64,000 nucleotides of DNA from SXOA01 sp046593355 (GTDB taxonomy: Bacteria > Planctomycetota > Planctomycetia > Pirellulales > Pirellulaceae): positions 70,987-134,986 of the forward strand of contig JBKJNY010000109.1 in assembly GCA_046593355.1 (NCBI GenBank). Direction: 5' to 3'. A model generated the notes under the pieces. That model ran no database searches, was not told the origin of the DNA, and saw nothing but the letters and a program-made list of their open reading frames with translations. A program made the translations under genes and the position numbers. Positions 7,903-15,708 of the stretch are shown one piece after another (the stretch's first letter is position 1; the number at the start of each line of letters is the position of its first letter).

Positions 7903-10125
7903 ATGACATCTCCCCAGCGATTACGTTCGTTGCTGCTCGTCATCGTGGGTTGCTTTGCGCTCGCATTCGGTCCAACGCCACACGTTTCCGCCGCCGACAA
8001 GCCGGTCAGCTTTGAGCTCGATGTGCAGCCGATCCTGGTGGCGCAAGGATGCAGCGCTGGCGCGTGCCACGGAAAGTCCCGCGGGCAGAACGGCTTTCAG
8101 CTTTCGCTGCTTTGCTTCGATCCGGACTTTGATTACGCGGCTCTCACGCAGAACGCTCGGGGCAGGCGGGTTTTCCCCGCCGCTCCGGAAAAGAGCCTGC
8201 TGCTTTTGAAGGGCGCGGCCACGGTGCCGCATGGAGGCGGGCAACGCCTCGCGCCGGGCTCGGCGGATTATGAAACGCTTCGCCGCTGGATTGAGCAGGG
8301 GGCCAGCCGCCGGATCGAGCACGAGCCGAAGCTCACCGGCGTGACGATCGATCCCAAAGAGACGGTCCTTAAGCCCATGGAGCAACGGCAGATCAAAGTT
8401 ACCGCTCAGTATTCCGACGGCACTTCCCGCGATGTCACGGCTCAGACCGCATTCCAGTCCAGCGAAGCGGCCATCGTCAGCGTGGATAGAGCCGGGCTGA
8501 TTTCTGCCAGCCCGCTGCCGGGGGAAGCAACGCTGATGGCCCGCTACATGTACATCATCGCCACCTGCAACGTGGCCATTCCCATGCCCGGTCAGGTCCC
8601 CGCTGAAATCTACGCGCAGCTTCCCCGCAAGAACTTCATCGACGAGCACGTCTGGACGAAGCTCCAGTCGCTGAGCATCACCGCTTCCGAGCCGTGCGAC
8701 GATGCCACGTTCCTTCGCCGGGTCCACGTCGACCTCATCGGCCGCTTGCCGACACCGGACGAGGTGCGAGCCTTTCTCGCCGCCGCCGCCGAGGGCAAGC
8801 GGGAACGACTGGTGGATGCCCTGCTGCAGCGGCCGGAATTCGCCGACCACTGGGCCAATAAATGGGCAGATCTGCTCCGCCCCAATCCCTACCACGTCGG
8901 CATCAAAGCGGTCTTCAATTACGACCAGTGGATTCGTGACAGCTTCCGCCAGAACAAACCGCTGGACCAGTTCGCCCGCGAGCTGATCACCGCCCAGGGG
9001 AGCACCTGGAAGAACGGAGCCTCCGTGCTCTTCCGCGACCGCCGCCAGCCGGAGGAAATCACGACCCTGGTCAGCCAACTCTTCCTGGGCATCCGTCTGG
9101 ACTGCGCCAAATGCCACCATCATCCGTTTGAAAAATGGGGCCAGGACGACTTCTACAGCTTTGCGGCATTCTTTGCCCGCGTGGGACGCAAAGGCCCCGG
9201 CATTTCGGCACCCATCTCCGGCGGCGAGGAAATTATCACGATCGTGAAGCAAGGCCAGGTGCTGCACCCGCTGACCAAAGCCGTCATGCCGCCGCGGCCG
9301 CTGTTCGGCGAGCCGCTGAAGATAGACGCCGAAGCCGACCCGCGCGAGGCGCTCGCCGACTGGATTACATCTCCCAGCAACGACTACTTCGCCCAGGTGA
9401 TGGTGAACCGGGTTTGGACCGACCTGATGGGGCGCGGAATCGTCGAGCCGGTGGACGATCTGCGGGCGACGAACCCGCCTTCCAACCCGGCCCTCATGGC
9501 CGCCTTGGCCAAACAATTCAAGGAAGACAAGTTCGATCTGAAGAAGCTGCTGCGGCACATCGCCACGTCGCACGTTTATTCGCTCAGTTCCAAACCATCC
9601 AAGGAGAATATCGCCGACACGCGGAATTATTCTCGCCGCTACCGCACCCGGATGCGGGCGGAAGTGCTGGCCGACGCAGTTTGCGACATCACCGGCATCG
9701 AGGAGAAATACGAAGCCATGCCGCCAGGCTCGCGGGCCAGCCAGCTTTGGACCCATCGGATCGATTCGCTGTTCCTGGACACCTTCGGCCGGCCGGACCC
9801 GAACCAGGATCCGCCCTGCGAGCGGATCAGCGAAGGTGCCGTCACGCAGGTGCTCCACCTGATGAACGGGCCGGACATCTACCGTAAAGTCATCGCCGAC
9901 GAAGGGCGCGCCGCTCAACTCGCCGCCTCCCCCAAACCGCCCGAGCAAATCGCCATCGAGATTTATCTGCTCTGCTACGGCCGTCTGCCCAGCGGCGAGG
10001 AACAGGAAATCGGCAAGCAGGTCTTCGCTACGGCCGGGGAAAGCACTCCCGCCACCCGCCGGCAGGCGACGGAGGATCTGCTCTGGGCACTTCTTAACAC
10101 GCCGGAGTTTGTGTTCAACGACTAG
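7903..10125 (+). CDS. DUF1549/DUF1553 protein with Ig-like (Big2) domain
   Basis: 740 residues from the ATG at 7903. A signal peptide covers 1-30. A heme-binding-like N-terminal region follows with C50, C55 and H56 (GCSAGACHG); the cysteine spacing is CX4CH rather than CX2CH. About 140-230 is a bacterial Ig-like domain (YSDGTSRDVTAQTAFQSS). Then come DUF1549, with the motif CAKCHHHPFEKW, and DUF1553 at the C-terminus (MVNRVWTDLMGRGIVEP). These proteins are abundant in Planctomycetes, act outside the cytoplasm, and usually pair with a DUF1501 gene. None is adjacent here. TAGAAT at 7828-7833 is a possible -10 box. The biochemical role is unknown. Confidence 0.92.
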   Translation: MTSPQRLRSLLLVIVGCFALAFGPTPHVSAADKPVSFELDVQPILVAQGCSAGACHGKSRGQNGFQLSLLCFDPDFDYAALTQNARGRRVFPAAPEKSLLLLKGAATVPHGGGQRLAPGSADYETLRRWIEQGASRRIEHEPKLTGVTIDPKETVLKPMEQRQIKVTAQYSDGTSRDVTAQTAFQSSEAAIVSVDRAGLISASPLPGEATLMARYMYIIATCNVAIPMPGQVPAEIYAQLPRKNFIDEHVWTKLQSLSITASEPCDDATFLRRVHVDLIGRLPTPDEVRAFLAAAAEGKRERLVDALLQRPEFADHWANKWADLLRPNPYHVGIKAVFNYDQWIRDSFRQNKPLDQFARELITAQGSTWKNGASVLFRDRRQPEEITTLVSQLFLGIRLDCAKCHHHPFEKWGQDDFYSFAAFFARVGRKGPGISAPISGGEEIITIVKQGQVLHPLTKAVMPPRPLFGEPLKIDAEADPREALADWITSPSNDYFAQVMVNRVWTDLMGRGIVEPVDDLRATNPPSNPALMAALAKQFKEDKFDLKKLLRHIATSHVYSLSSKPSKENIADTRNYSRRYRTRMRAEVLADAVCDITGIEEKYEAMPPGSRASQLWTHRIDSLFLDTFGRPDPNQDPPCERISEGAVTQVLHLMNGPDIYRKVIADEGRAAQLAASPKPPEQIAIEIYLLCYGRLPSGEEQEIGKQVFATAGESTPATRRQATEDLLWALLNTPEFVFND

Positions 10126-10167
10126 CGATGTTTGCCCGCTGGCTGTTCGGACACCAGGCTGAGGCGG

Positions 10168-10821
10168 CTATTCGCCCGTCGCCAGGTTCCGCAGTTTTCG
10201 CAAGAAGCCAGGCACGCGCTGCGCCTGCCCGGAGTGGCTGCTGTCCGAGCGGGCGATCTGGGTATTGGGGAGCTCGCTGATGGTCAGCTTTTCTTCAGGT
10301 GCGGCGCTGCGGTTGAGCTCGTCAATCGCCTGGCGGCGGATCATCTGAATACCCGTCGACGACCGCTTGGCCGATTGTTGCAACGCGGCTGCCCAGCGGG
10401 TGAGCCGGTCCATCAAGCCGGCGGCCGACTGCATCTTCTTTTCCGGGGCCTCCGATTGGGCACGGGCCAGGACGAGCTTTTCGTCGTGCCGCATTTCCCA
10501 GAGACGGCGGATGTCAGCCGTGCTGATTTCGGTCTGCTCTTCCTGCACGAACACAATGTCGCCGCAGGAGCGGGCCATTCCGGTTTGCACCGCGGCGGCC
10601 ATGCCTCGCTGCCAAGCGTGGCGGGCGATTTTGAGCTGGGGATACTGCCGGCGGAACTGATGGGCGATCTCGTCGGTGTGGTCGGTCGAGCCGTCGTCGA
10701 CCACCAGGATTTCAAAACGGCTGGTCAGGTCCGGGAGGACGTCGAGCAGTTGCCCAATTTGTGCGGCGAGAGTCGCCTGGGCGTTGTAGACGGGCAGGAT
10801 AATGCTGAGGGACGAATTCAA
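10168..10821 (-). CDS. Family 2 glycosyltransferase, short, atypical
   Basis: 217 residues starting at a TTG with AAGGGG upstream; no better start exists because the fold begins at once (LSIILPVYNAQ). The GT-A nucleotide-binding half is recognisable (VVDDGSTDHT). Where GT2 enzymes carry the metal-binding DXD, this one reads FVQEEQ. The acceptor half is short, and the last 60 residues are charged and low in structure. It may be a degenerate or non-catalytic GT2. It is convergent with the preceding DUF1549 gene (42-base gap), and no polysaccharide genes are nearby. Confidence 0.8.
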   Translation of the reverse strand: MNSSLSIILPVYNAQATLAAQIGQLLDVLPDLTSRFEILVVDDGSTDHTDEIAHQFRRQYPQLKIARHAWQRGMAAAVQTGMARSCGDIVFVQEEQTEISTADIRRLWEMRHDEKLVLARAQSEAPEKKMQSAAGLMDRLTRWAAALQQSAKRSSTGIQMIRRQAIDELNRSAAPEEKLTISELPNTQIARSDSSHSGQAQRVPGFLRKLRNLATGE

Positions 10822-11066
10822 GGGAGCCCCTTCCGCCGAAGTCGCTCATGGAGAAGCGTAGCGCCTTCCAGGAAGTTGACGCAACCGGCCAGTTCCCGCG
10901 AACTTTCGGGGAACAGCCGCCGTCAAACATCCGGAAGAGCTGCGCGTATCAGGATGCTGTTACCATCGGCGTGCTGGCACGGGGACTGGACGCCCCGCCG
11001 CGATTGTCCGTGTGCAAGCATCCTGCGGCGCAAGCGGGTGATGCGCGATGTGCGGAAGCTTCCGTG

Positions 11067-11085
11067 GGGTAGGCTGCCAGCCGGC
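11067..11085. repeat. Short palindromic repeat before hisI
   Basis: The GGGTAGGCT / AGCCGGCCC hairpin has its tip near GCC. It resembles the elements at 38982-39002 and 15167-15216 and lies just upstream of the hisI -10 box. Confidence 0.5.
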
Positions 11086-11089
11086 CCGC

Positions 11090-11095
11090 TATAAT
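11090..11095 (+). promoter_or_regulatory. Consensus -10 box next to the hisI start
   Basis: TATAAT ends only 7 bases before the hisI ATG at 11103, so transcription would begin at or next to the start codon. No good -35 box is visible 17 bases upstream. Confidence 0.5.
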
Positions 11096-11102
11096 CTAAC
11101 CT

Positions 11103-11540
11103 ATGACCACTCCCTCCTTCACCGGCCCAGATTTCTCCAAGAATGACGGCTTGCTCCCTGCCATTGCCCAGGACGCCCAGACGGGCGAGGTGCTGATGCT
11201 GGCCTGGATGAACGCCGAGTCGTTCGCCGAGACGGTCCGCACCGGCCATGCCGTTTATTACAGCCGCAGCCGCGGCAAGCTGTGGCGGAAAGGGGAGGAA
11301 AGCGGTCACGTGCAGACGGTGCGGGAAATCTATGTCGACTGCGACGCCGACACCATCCTCCTCAAGGTCGATCAGGTCGGTGCGGCTTGCCATGAAGGCT
11401 ACCGCAGTTGTTTTTTTCGCATGGTGACGAAAGACGGAGTGCAAGTGGTGAGCGAGCGGCTGGTGCAGCCGGAGCAGGTGTACCGACACCAGCCTGAAGC
11501 GCCAGCGAAGGACAGTTCGGTTCGCCGGGAAGGGATGTAA
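11103..11540 (+). CDS. hisI: Phosphoribosyl-AMP cyclohydrolase
   Basis: Catalyses the third step of histidine biosynthesis, hydrolysing phosphoribosyl-AMP. 145 residues; the HisE domain is absent, as in monofunctional HisI. Seen: WMN at 35-37, the SRSRGKLWRKGEESGH region (54-69), metal-binding D79, D81 and D83, and zinc ligands C80, C96 and C103 (CHEGYRSC). The conserved fold ends near residue 125. The last 20 or so residues (RHQPEAPAKDSSVRREGM) are not family sequence and come from the left arm of a dispersed inverted repeat. No SD is seen, and the -10 box position suggests a leaderless mRNA. No other his genes are in the window. Confidence 0.95.
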   Translation: MTTPSFTGPDFSKNDGLLPAIAQDAQTGEVLMLAWMNAESFAETVRTGHAVYYSRSRGKLWRKGEESGHVQTVREIYVDCDADTILLKVDQVGAACHEGYRSCFFRMVTKDGVQVVSERLVQPEQVYRHQPEAPAKDSSVRREGM

Positions 11541-11590
11541 TGCGTCGCACCTCAGCAGCGCTTTCCTTCGCTTGCGCCTCAGGCTAGTGT
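11486..11590. repeat. Dispersed inverted repeat overlapping the hisI 3' end
   Basis: The left arm at 11486-11512 (ACACCAGCCTGAAGCG...) and the right arm at 11564-11590 (...CAGGCTAGTGT) match at about 24 of 27 bases. The same arms occur at 37770-37853. It probably folds as a hairpin after hisI and may end transcription. Confidence 0.85.
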
Positions 11591-11644
11591 TGAAGCGGCC
11601 TGTCGGCGAGTCTATATTGACGCCTCATCCCCAGGAGAAATGCC

Positions 11645-12106
11645 ATGTCCGCCGAAGCCAAACTCGTGGAGCTCAAGCTCGAACTTCCGCCTGCTCCCAA
11701 GCCGATGGGAGTCTATAAACCGCTGGTCATTGTGGGAAACTTGGTGTACGTTTCGGGGCATGGGCCGCTGAAGTCCGACGGATCCCTGTTCACCGGCCGC
11801 GTGGGGGATCAGGTCGATCAGCAATATGGATACCAGGCGGCTCGGCAAACGGGGCTGGCGATTCTGGCCACGCTGCGAGCCGGGCTGGGAAGTCTTGATC
11901 GCGTGAAGCGAGTCGTGAAGACGCTCGGCATGGTCTACAGCACGCCGGAATTCGACAAGCACCCCGCCGTCATCAACGGCTGCAGCGAGCTATGGGCGGA
12001 AGTCTGGGGGAAGGACCACGGCGTGGGGGCCCGCAGCGCCGTGGGAATGGGCTCGCTCCCCGGCCACATTAGTGTGGAGATTGAGGCGATTTTTGAGCTC
12101 GCTTAG
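11645..12106 (+). CDS. RidA family (YjgF/YER057c/UK114) protein
   Basis: 153 residues, the longer RidA-like subgroup. Seen: YVSGHGPLKSDG, the helix LDRVKRVVKTLGMVYS, VINGCSELWAEVWG, and the closing strand ARSAVGMGSLPGHISVEIEAIFEL with the conserved Arg of the ligand pocket. RidA proteins hydrolyse reactive enamine/imine intermediates. The exact substrate of this subgroup is unknown. AGGAG is placed well before the ATG. It lies 104 bases after hisI, separated by the repeat, so it is probably transcribed alone. Confidence 0.9.
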   Translation: MSAEAKLVELKLELPPAPKPMGVYKPLVIVGNLVYVSGHGPLKSDGSLFTGRVGDQVDQQYGYQAARQTGLAILATLRAGLGSLDRVKRVVKTLGMVYSTPEFDKHPAVINGCSELWAEVWGKDHGVGARSAVGMGSLPGHISVEIEAIFELA

Positions 12107-12251
12107 TGAACAGTTCCCATTTGCGGTAGCGCGCAATCGTCGCCGAGAGCCCCTTCGGTCCGTGTCCGAAATAGACCGCCGTCCCAAACCCCAGCAGCAG
12201 ATTGCCAAGGGTTGCCAACAGGACGAGCGTGAGCAGGGCGACAGTGACCAT
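12069..12251 (-). CDS. Small single-pass membrane protein
   Basis: 60 residues from the ATG at 12251, or 71 from a TTG at 12284. One strong hydrophobic segment (VTVALLTLVLLATLGNLLLG) is followed by AVYFGHGPKG and a basic C-terminus. The composition suits a real small planctomycete membrane protein, but no family is known to me. Its 3' end overlaps the end of the RidA gene tail to tail by 38 bases, and a palindromic element lies just upstream. Confidence 0.5.
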   Translation of the reverse strand: MVTVALLTLVLLATLGNLLLGFGTAVYFGHGPKGLSATIARYRKWELFTKRAQKSPQSPH

Positions 12252-12284
12252 GCAGAAGGATAGGTTATTTTTTGACCCTGACAA

Positions 12285-12338
12285 GCTTAGCCCCCGCGTC
12301 CATGCGGGGATTGCGCCGCGTGGACGCGGCGGCTAAGC
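12285..12338. repeat. Palindromic element flanked by GCTTAGC / GCTAAGC
   Basis: The outer arms 12285-12307 and 12316-12338 match at 21 of 23 bases. Inside, one small hairpin has TCC at its tip (CCCCGCGTCCATGCGGGG) and the next has GGA (CCGCGTGGACGCGG). The right end runs into the stop codon of the CPBP gene. Confidence 0.8.
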
Positions 12339-13159
12339 TAGTTCCGCCACACCGCCAGAGCATCCATCGTCCAGGCCACGGAAATGTGCAGCGCCGCCCC
12401 GAGCCAAATGGACCTGGTTTTCAGGGCCATGAAACCCAGCAAAATCCCTGCCACGATGGCCCCCAGCGTCTCCTGGATCGGCTTGCCGAAGTGGATCATG
12501 CAATAAGGAACCGTCATCACAAAAATGACATACGGCCCCAGGCGCTTTCGCCCCGCCTGGATCATGTAGCCGCGGAAGAAGAATTCCAGCGAGACAAACT
12601 GCACGGCGTACAGCAGCTCCCAGACGTAAAACCGGGGGCCGGGGAATTCACGATAAACATGATAGAATGGATATTTCATTTGGAAGGAATGCCACTGCGA
12701 GGCCAGCACCACGGCCGGAAAGAGCAGCAGGTAGAACGCGACGTAGACCCACCAGTTTTGATGCCAGCCCCGCATCTTCAAGCCGAATTGCGAGAGCGGC
12801 TGGCGGAAAATGCCCCGCACCACGATCGCCGGAATGGCAACGTACAGCACGAAGTTTCCCAGCGACCAATACCCCAGCCGGCTCAGCTCGCCGCGATCGT
12901 CATAGCGCAGTGCTGGGACCAGCGCGAAGCAGCCTTCCAGCCATTGTCGAATGGGCGTTTCCAGAGGGCTCGAACCGCTGGTGACGAAGTAGTACTGCAA
13001 TGTCAGCAGCACGGCGGCCGACACGAGCATGACCATCGTCTGGCAGTCGAGCTGGCCTCCTTCCTCGGCAGCCAGATGCCGCAACTGCTCCTCGCGGGCT
13101 TCGCGGAGCGGCTGGGCAATGAATTCACGGACGGCGGTCCACAGTCGATTCATTTCCAC
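12338..13159 (-). CDS. CPBP family intramembrane metalloprotease-like protein
   Basis: 273 residues with about seven transmembrane segments from residue 42 on. The CPBP/Abi active-site signature is present in a reduced form: E192-FFF-R196 (the preceding position, usually a second Glu, is L191), H223 in MIHFGKP, and a late His in LHISVAW. The family includes CAAX-type intramembrane glutamic proteases and bacteriocin-immunity proteins; the substrate here is unknown. It overlaps the end of the SSS transporter gene by 10 bases, so the two are translationally coupled. Confidence 0.85.
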   Translation of the reverse strand: MEMNRLWTAVREFIAQPLREAREEQLRHLAAEEGGQLDCQTMVMLVSAAVLLTLQYYFVTSGSSPLETPIRQWLEGCFALVPALRYDDRGELSRLGYWSLGNFVLYVAIPAIVVRGIFRQPLSQFGLKMRGWHQNWWVYVAFYLLLFPAVVLASQWHSFQMKYPFYHVYREFPGPRFYVWELLYAVQFVSLEFFFRGYMIQAGRKRLGPYVIFVMTVPYCMIHFGKPIQETLGAIVAGILLGFMALKTRSIWLGAALHISVAWTMDALAVWRN

Positions 13160-15072
13160 CGCCCCGGTGCATCGGGATCAATGTCTCCCAAGATTGGCAC
13201 TTCTTCATCGGCCGCCAGCACGCCGAGATGCCCCACGCCCCAGACCAGTCCCCGCAACTGCGCGCGGGACTTGGGCTTGCCGAAAAGGAAGCTCGCACCA
13301 TAGCCGACCAGGAGCGTAAAGAGCACGCCAAACGTCACGGTCCAAATATCGTGAAACGGCCAGACCTCGGGCGCGACGAAACCATGCTTCTGGAGCAGAT
13401 TCAGGATCGTAATGGAAACCGTCAGTAGGCTGCCGGTCACCAGCCCAAAAAGCGCCCCGGCTGCCGTACAGCGGCGAGTGAACATCCCCAGCAAAAACAC
13501 CGCCAGGAGCGGCGCGCCGAAGGTGTTGGCAATGGCGATCAGCATTTCGAAAACGTCGCGCACCTGCGCGATGCCAATGGCAAACAGTGTCGCCCCCACG
13601 CCGACGGCCAGCATCAACGGCTGTGCCAGCTTGAGCTCGTCGGACTCGGTGAGGGACTCCGGCATTTTCCCTAGCTTCTTCGCCAGCCAGGCCCGCCCGA
13701 TTCCGAACCGACGGTGGAAGTCCACAACCAGCAATGTGCCGATGGAGTTCAGCCCCGCGGCAATCGCCGACATACAGGCCGCCACCAGCGCCGCCACCAT
13801 CAGGCCGGCCGCTCCCCAGGGAAGATGGCCGGCAATGAAGCGCGGCAGCATCTCCTCGGCCGCGCCCTTGCGGACGACCACTTCGCTCATCTCGCGCTCG
13901 TTGGGCGGGCGGCGAATTAGGAGTTTCTCGACAAGCACCTGGCCCGCGTCACGATCCACAAGTCCCTCCGAATTGCTGTACGCCTCCCGCGTATTGGGCT
14001 TCAGAATCCGGCCTTCTTGAACGAGCTGGTCGATTGTTTCGACGGTGATTTCCTCGTCGGGATGGTGCGCCGGGTCCAGCAGTAATCGCCCTTGCTTGTC
14101 CCTCACGACTTCGCGAGTGTGATTGTCCAGGCTCGCCACCCAGTTGGGCTGCATCTCCCGCGGATGGTCCTGATAAAAGGCCAACATGCACAGTCCGACG
14201 TAAATCAGCCCCGGCTGCAGGAACGTCAGCACGATGCAATGGGCGAGATAGGACGTGCGGGCCGTATCCACGTTCTTTGCGGACAGGAACCGCTGGGCCG
14301 TCATTTGATCGGCTGCGTAGAACGACAGGCTTACGAGGAACCAGTGCGGCAGCGCGCCACACAGATACCAGGCGTTTCTCCCATCCAAGGCAAAGGACGC
14401 CAGTTGCAGTCGACCAAGCCCGCTGGCTACTTCCGTCACTCGTTCATGGCCGCCAGTCATCTGCCACCAGACGCCCAGAATCACGACCAGCACGCCGCCC
14501 AACATCGCCAGGCCCTGAATAAGGTCAGTCCAGACGACCGCCCTCATCCCGCCCAGGAACGTATAAAACGTCGTCACAGCCCCCAGGATCGAAATCAGCA
14601 CCCATTCCGGAATGTTCGTCCCCGAAGCCATGATCAGCAGCTTGCACGGCGCGTAAATCATGCCCCCCAGCCAAAGCATCCGCCACACCACATAAACCAA
14701 GCTGCCGGCCAGGCGTGTGCGGGAATCAAACCGCAACTCCAAATACTCATAGAGCGAAGTCAATCCCAAGCCGCGAAAGATGGGCAGCACAACGCCAACC
14801 ATGATGGGCAAGGCCAGCCAGACTGAAAGCGGCAAGAGCAAGCATTGCAGGCCGACCTCGTAAGCCTGGCCAGGCAAGCCGGTATACGAGAGAACCGAGA
14901 TCAACGTCGCCATCAGCGACATTCCCAGCGGAAACCAGTTGAACGACCGTCCGCCGAGAAAGAAATCTTGTGTCGTCCGCTGTTCATTGGCGAAGTAGAA
15001 TCCCAACGCCACCATTGCCAGCATGTAGAAGGCGATGACACCGTAGTCGATGGATGTGAGCGTGGCGAGCAT
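13150..15072 (-). CDS. Sodium:solute symporter (SSS family)
   Basis: 640 residues from the ATG at 15072. Seen: an N-terminal SSS core starting IDYGVIAFYMLAMVALGFYF, then NEQRTTQDFFLGGRSFNWFP, a classic start of this family, and VWTDLIQGLAMLGG. There are about 13 membrane helices. Between about residues 300 and 400 a hydrophilic, charged loop of roughly 90 residues is inserted between helices; it is longer than in typical SSS members such as PutP. The solute (sugar, amino acid or similar) cannot be decided. The gene is upstream in an operon with the CPBP protease. Confidence 0.92.
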   Translation of the reverse strand: MLATLTSIDYGVIAFYMLAMVALGFYFANEQRTTQDFFLGGRSFNWFPLGMSLMATLISVLSYTGLPGQAYEVGLQCLLLPLSVWLALPIMVGVVLPIFRGLGLTSLYEYLELRFDSRTRLAGSLVYVVWRMLWLGGMIYAPCKLLIMASGTNIPEWVLISILGAVTTFYTFLGGMRAVVWTDLIQGLAMLGGVLVVILGVWWQMTGGHERVTEVASGLGRLQLASFALDGRNAWYLCGALPHWFLVSLSFYAADQMTAQRFLSAKNVDTARTSYLAHCIVLTFLQPGLIYVGLCMLAFYQDHPREMQPNWVASLDNHTREVVRDKQGRLLLDPAHHPDEEITVETIDQLVQEGRILKPNTREAYSNSEGLVDRDAGQVLVEKLLIRRPPNEREMSEVVVRKGAAEEMLPRFIAGHLPWGAAGLMVAALVAACMSAIAAGLNSIGTLLVVDFHRRFGIGRAWLAKKLGKMPESLTESDELKLAQPLMLAVGVGATLFAIGIAQVRDVFEMLIAIANTFGAPLLAVFLLGMFTRRCTAAGALFGLVTGSLLTVSITILNLLQKHGFVAPEVWPFHDIWTVTFGVLFTLLVGYGASFLFGKPKSRAQLRGLVWGVGHLGVLAADEEVPILGDIDPDAPGRWK

Positions 15073-15166
15073 GTCCGTTCCCAGTAATCCGCGGCTGGCA
15101 GGAGTTGTAGTGATACAACCTGAAGAGGGTGGCAACAACTTGGCAACCTCGTTACCTAAAGTACCC

Positions 15167-15216
15167 CTCACGCTCGGCGTGAGCAGGGCTTTTCTCGGGC
15201 AGGCTGGAAGCCAACC
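15167..15216. repeat. Pair of short palindromes upstream of the SSS gene
   Basis: CTCACGC TCG GCGTGAG is followed by a hairpin GGCT GGA AGCC inside GGG/CCC flanks. It is a probable degenerate member of the two-hairpin family described in the findings. Confidence 0.55.
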
Positions 15217-15238
15217 CCTCCCGGCGCGAAGCCGCCTC

Positions 15239-15268
15239 TTGCTTAAGGCGGCGTCTTTCGCCTATAAA
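15239..15268 (+). promoter_or_regulatory. Candidate promoter of tRNA-Leu
   Basis: TTGCTT, an 18-base spacer and TATAAA, placed about 45 bases before the mature tRNA 5' end. Confidence 0.4.
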
Positions 15269-15312
15269 GGATGAACCTCCGCGGGGACGGCTTTGTCTTC
15301 GTGTGGAGCGAT

Positions 15313-15396
15313 GCGGGCGTGGCGGAATTGGCAGACGCGCAAGATTCAGGTTCTTGTGGCCGAAAGGTCGTGGAGGTTCAAGTCCTCTCGCCCGCA
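15313..15396 (+). tRNA. tRNA-Leu (anticodon CAG)
   Basis: 84 bases. Acceptor stem GCGGGCG pairs with CGCCCGC, and the discriminator is A. The anticodon stem CAAGA/TCTTG encloses the loop TTCAGGT, giving anticodon CAG (codon CUG). The long variable arm TGGCCGAAAGGTCG is as expected for Leu, and the T-loop is GTTCAAGTC. CCA is not encoded. A clear terminator follows. Confidence 0.97.
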
Positions 15397-15419
15397 CTGG
15401 AAACACGATTGAGGTACGG

Positions 15420-15448
15420 CCGAGCCCAAGCGGGCTCGGTCTTCTTTT
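15420..15448 (+). terminator. Rho-independent terminator of tRNA-Leu
   Basis: Perfect 8-bp stem CCGAGCCC/GGGCTCGG, loop AAGC, followed by TCTTCTTTT. Confidence 0.9.
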
Positions 15449-15708
15449 GATAGCCCTAATTCTGGGGCCTTCTTTGCCAGCTTGCGGTTTCGCGTTAAAA
15501 ACGCCATTAATGCGTCGCTTTATGCTAATAATGGAAGAATTATTACCGTTACTGGGGATAACGGTGCGAATTGCACCTTCACCTCTGCTAATACTGCGGC
15601 TCCAAATCTGAAGCAAGCATAATTGACAGCCGCGCCCGCTTGGAATATTCTACGATGCTTGGCGCTAATCCTGGGGGTCAGAACTATCGCCAAATCTAAT
15701 GAGATTCC
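15449..15708. other. Gene-free region upstream of the LysR gene
   Basis: 260 bases, AT-richer than its surroundings, with no coding frame. It holds the LysR promoter candidate at 15623-15651. Confidence 0.5.
15623..15651 (+). promoter_or_regulatory. Sigma-70-type promoter of the LysR-gltB unit
   Basis: Perfect -35 TTGACA (15623-15628), 17-base spacer, -10 TATTCT (15646-15651). Transcription would start near 15658, about 50 bases before the ATG. Confidence 0.6.

Noticed and set aside
7921..9948. Long open frame antisense to the DUF1549 gene (675 codons)
   Set aside because: Same reasoning: full overlap with a conserved gene, no motif, and composition typical of a shadow frame.
10923..11489. 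Open frame on the minus strand across hisI (188 codons)
   Set aside because: It is opposite a definite HisI gene and runs through the promoter region; no motif.
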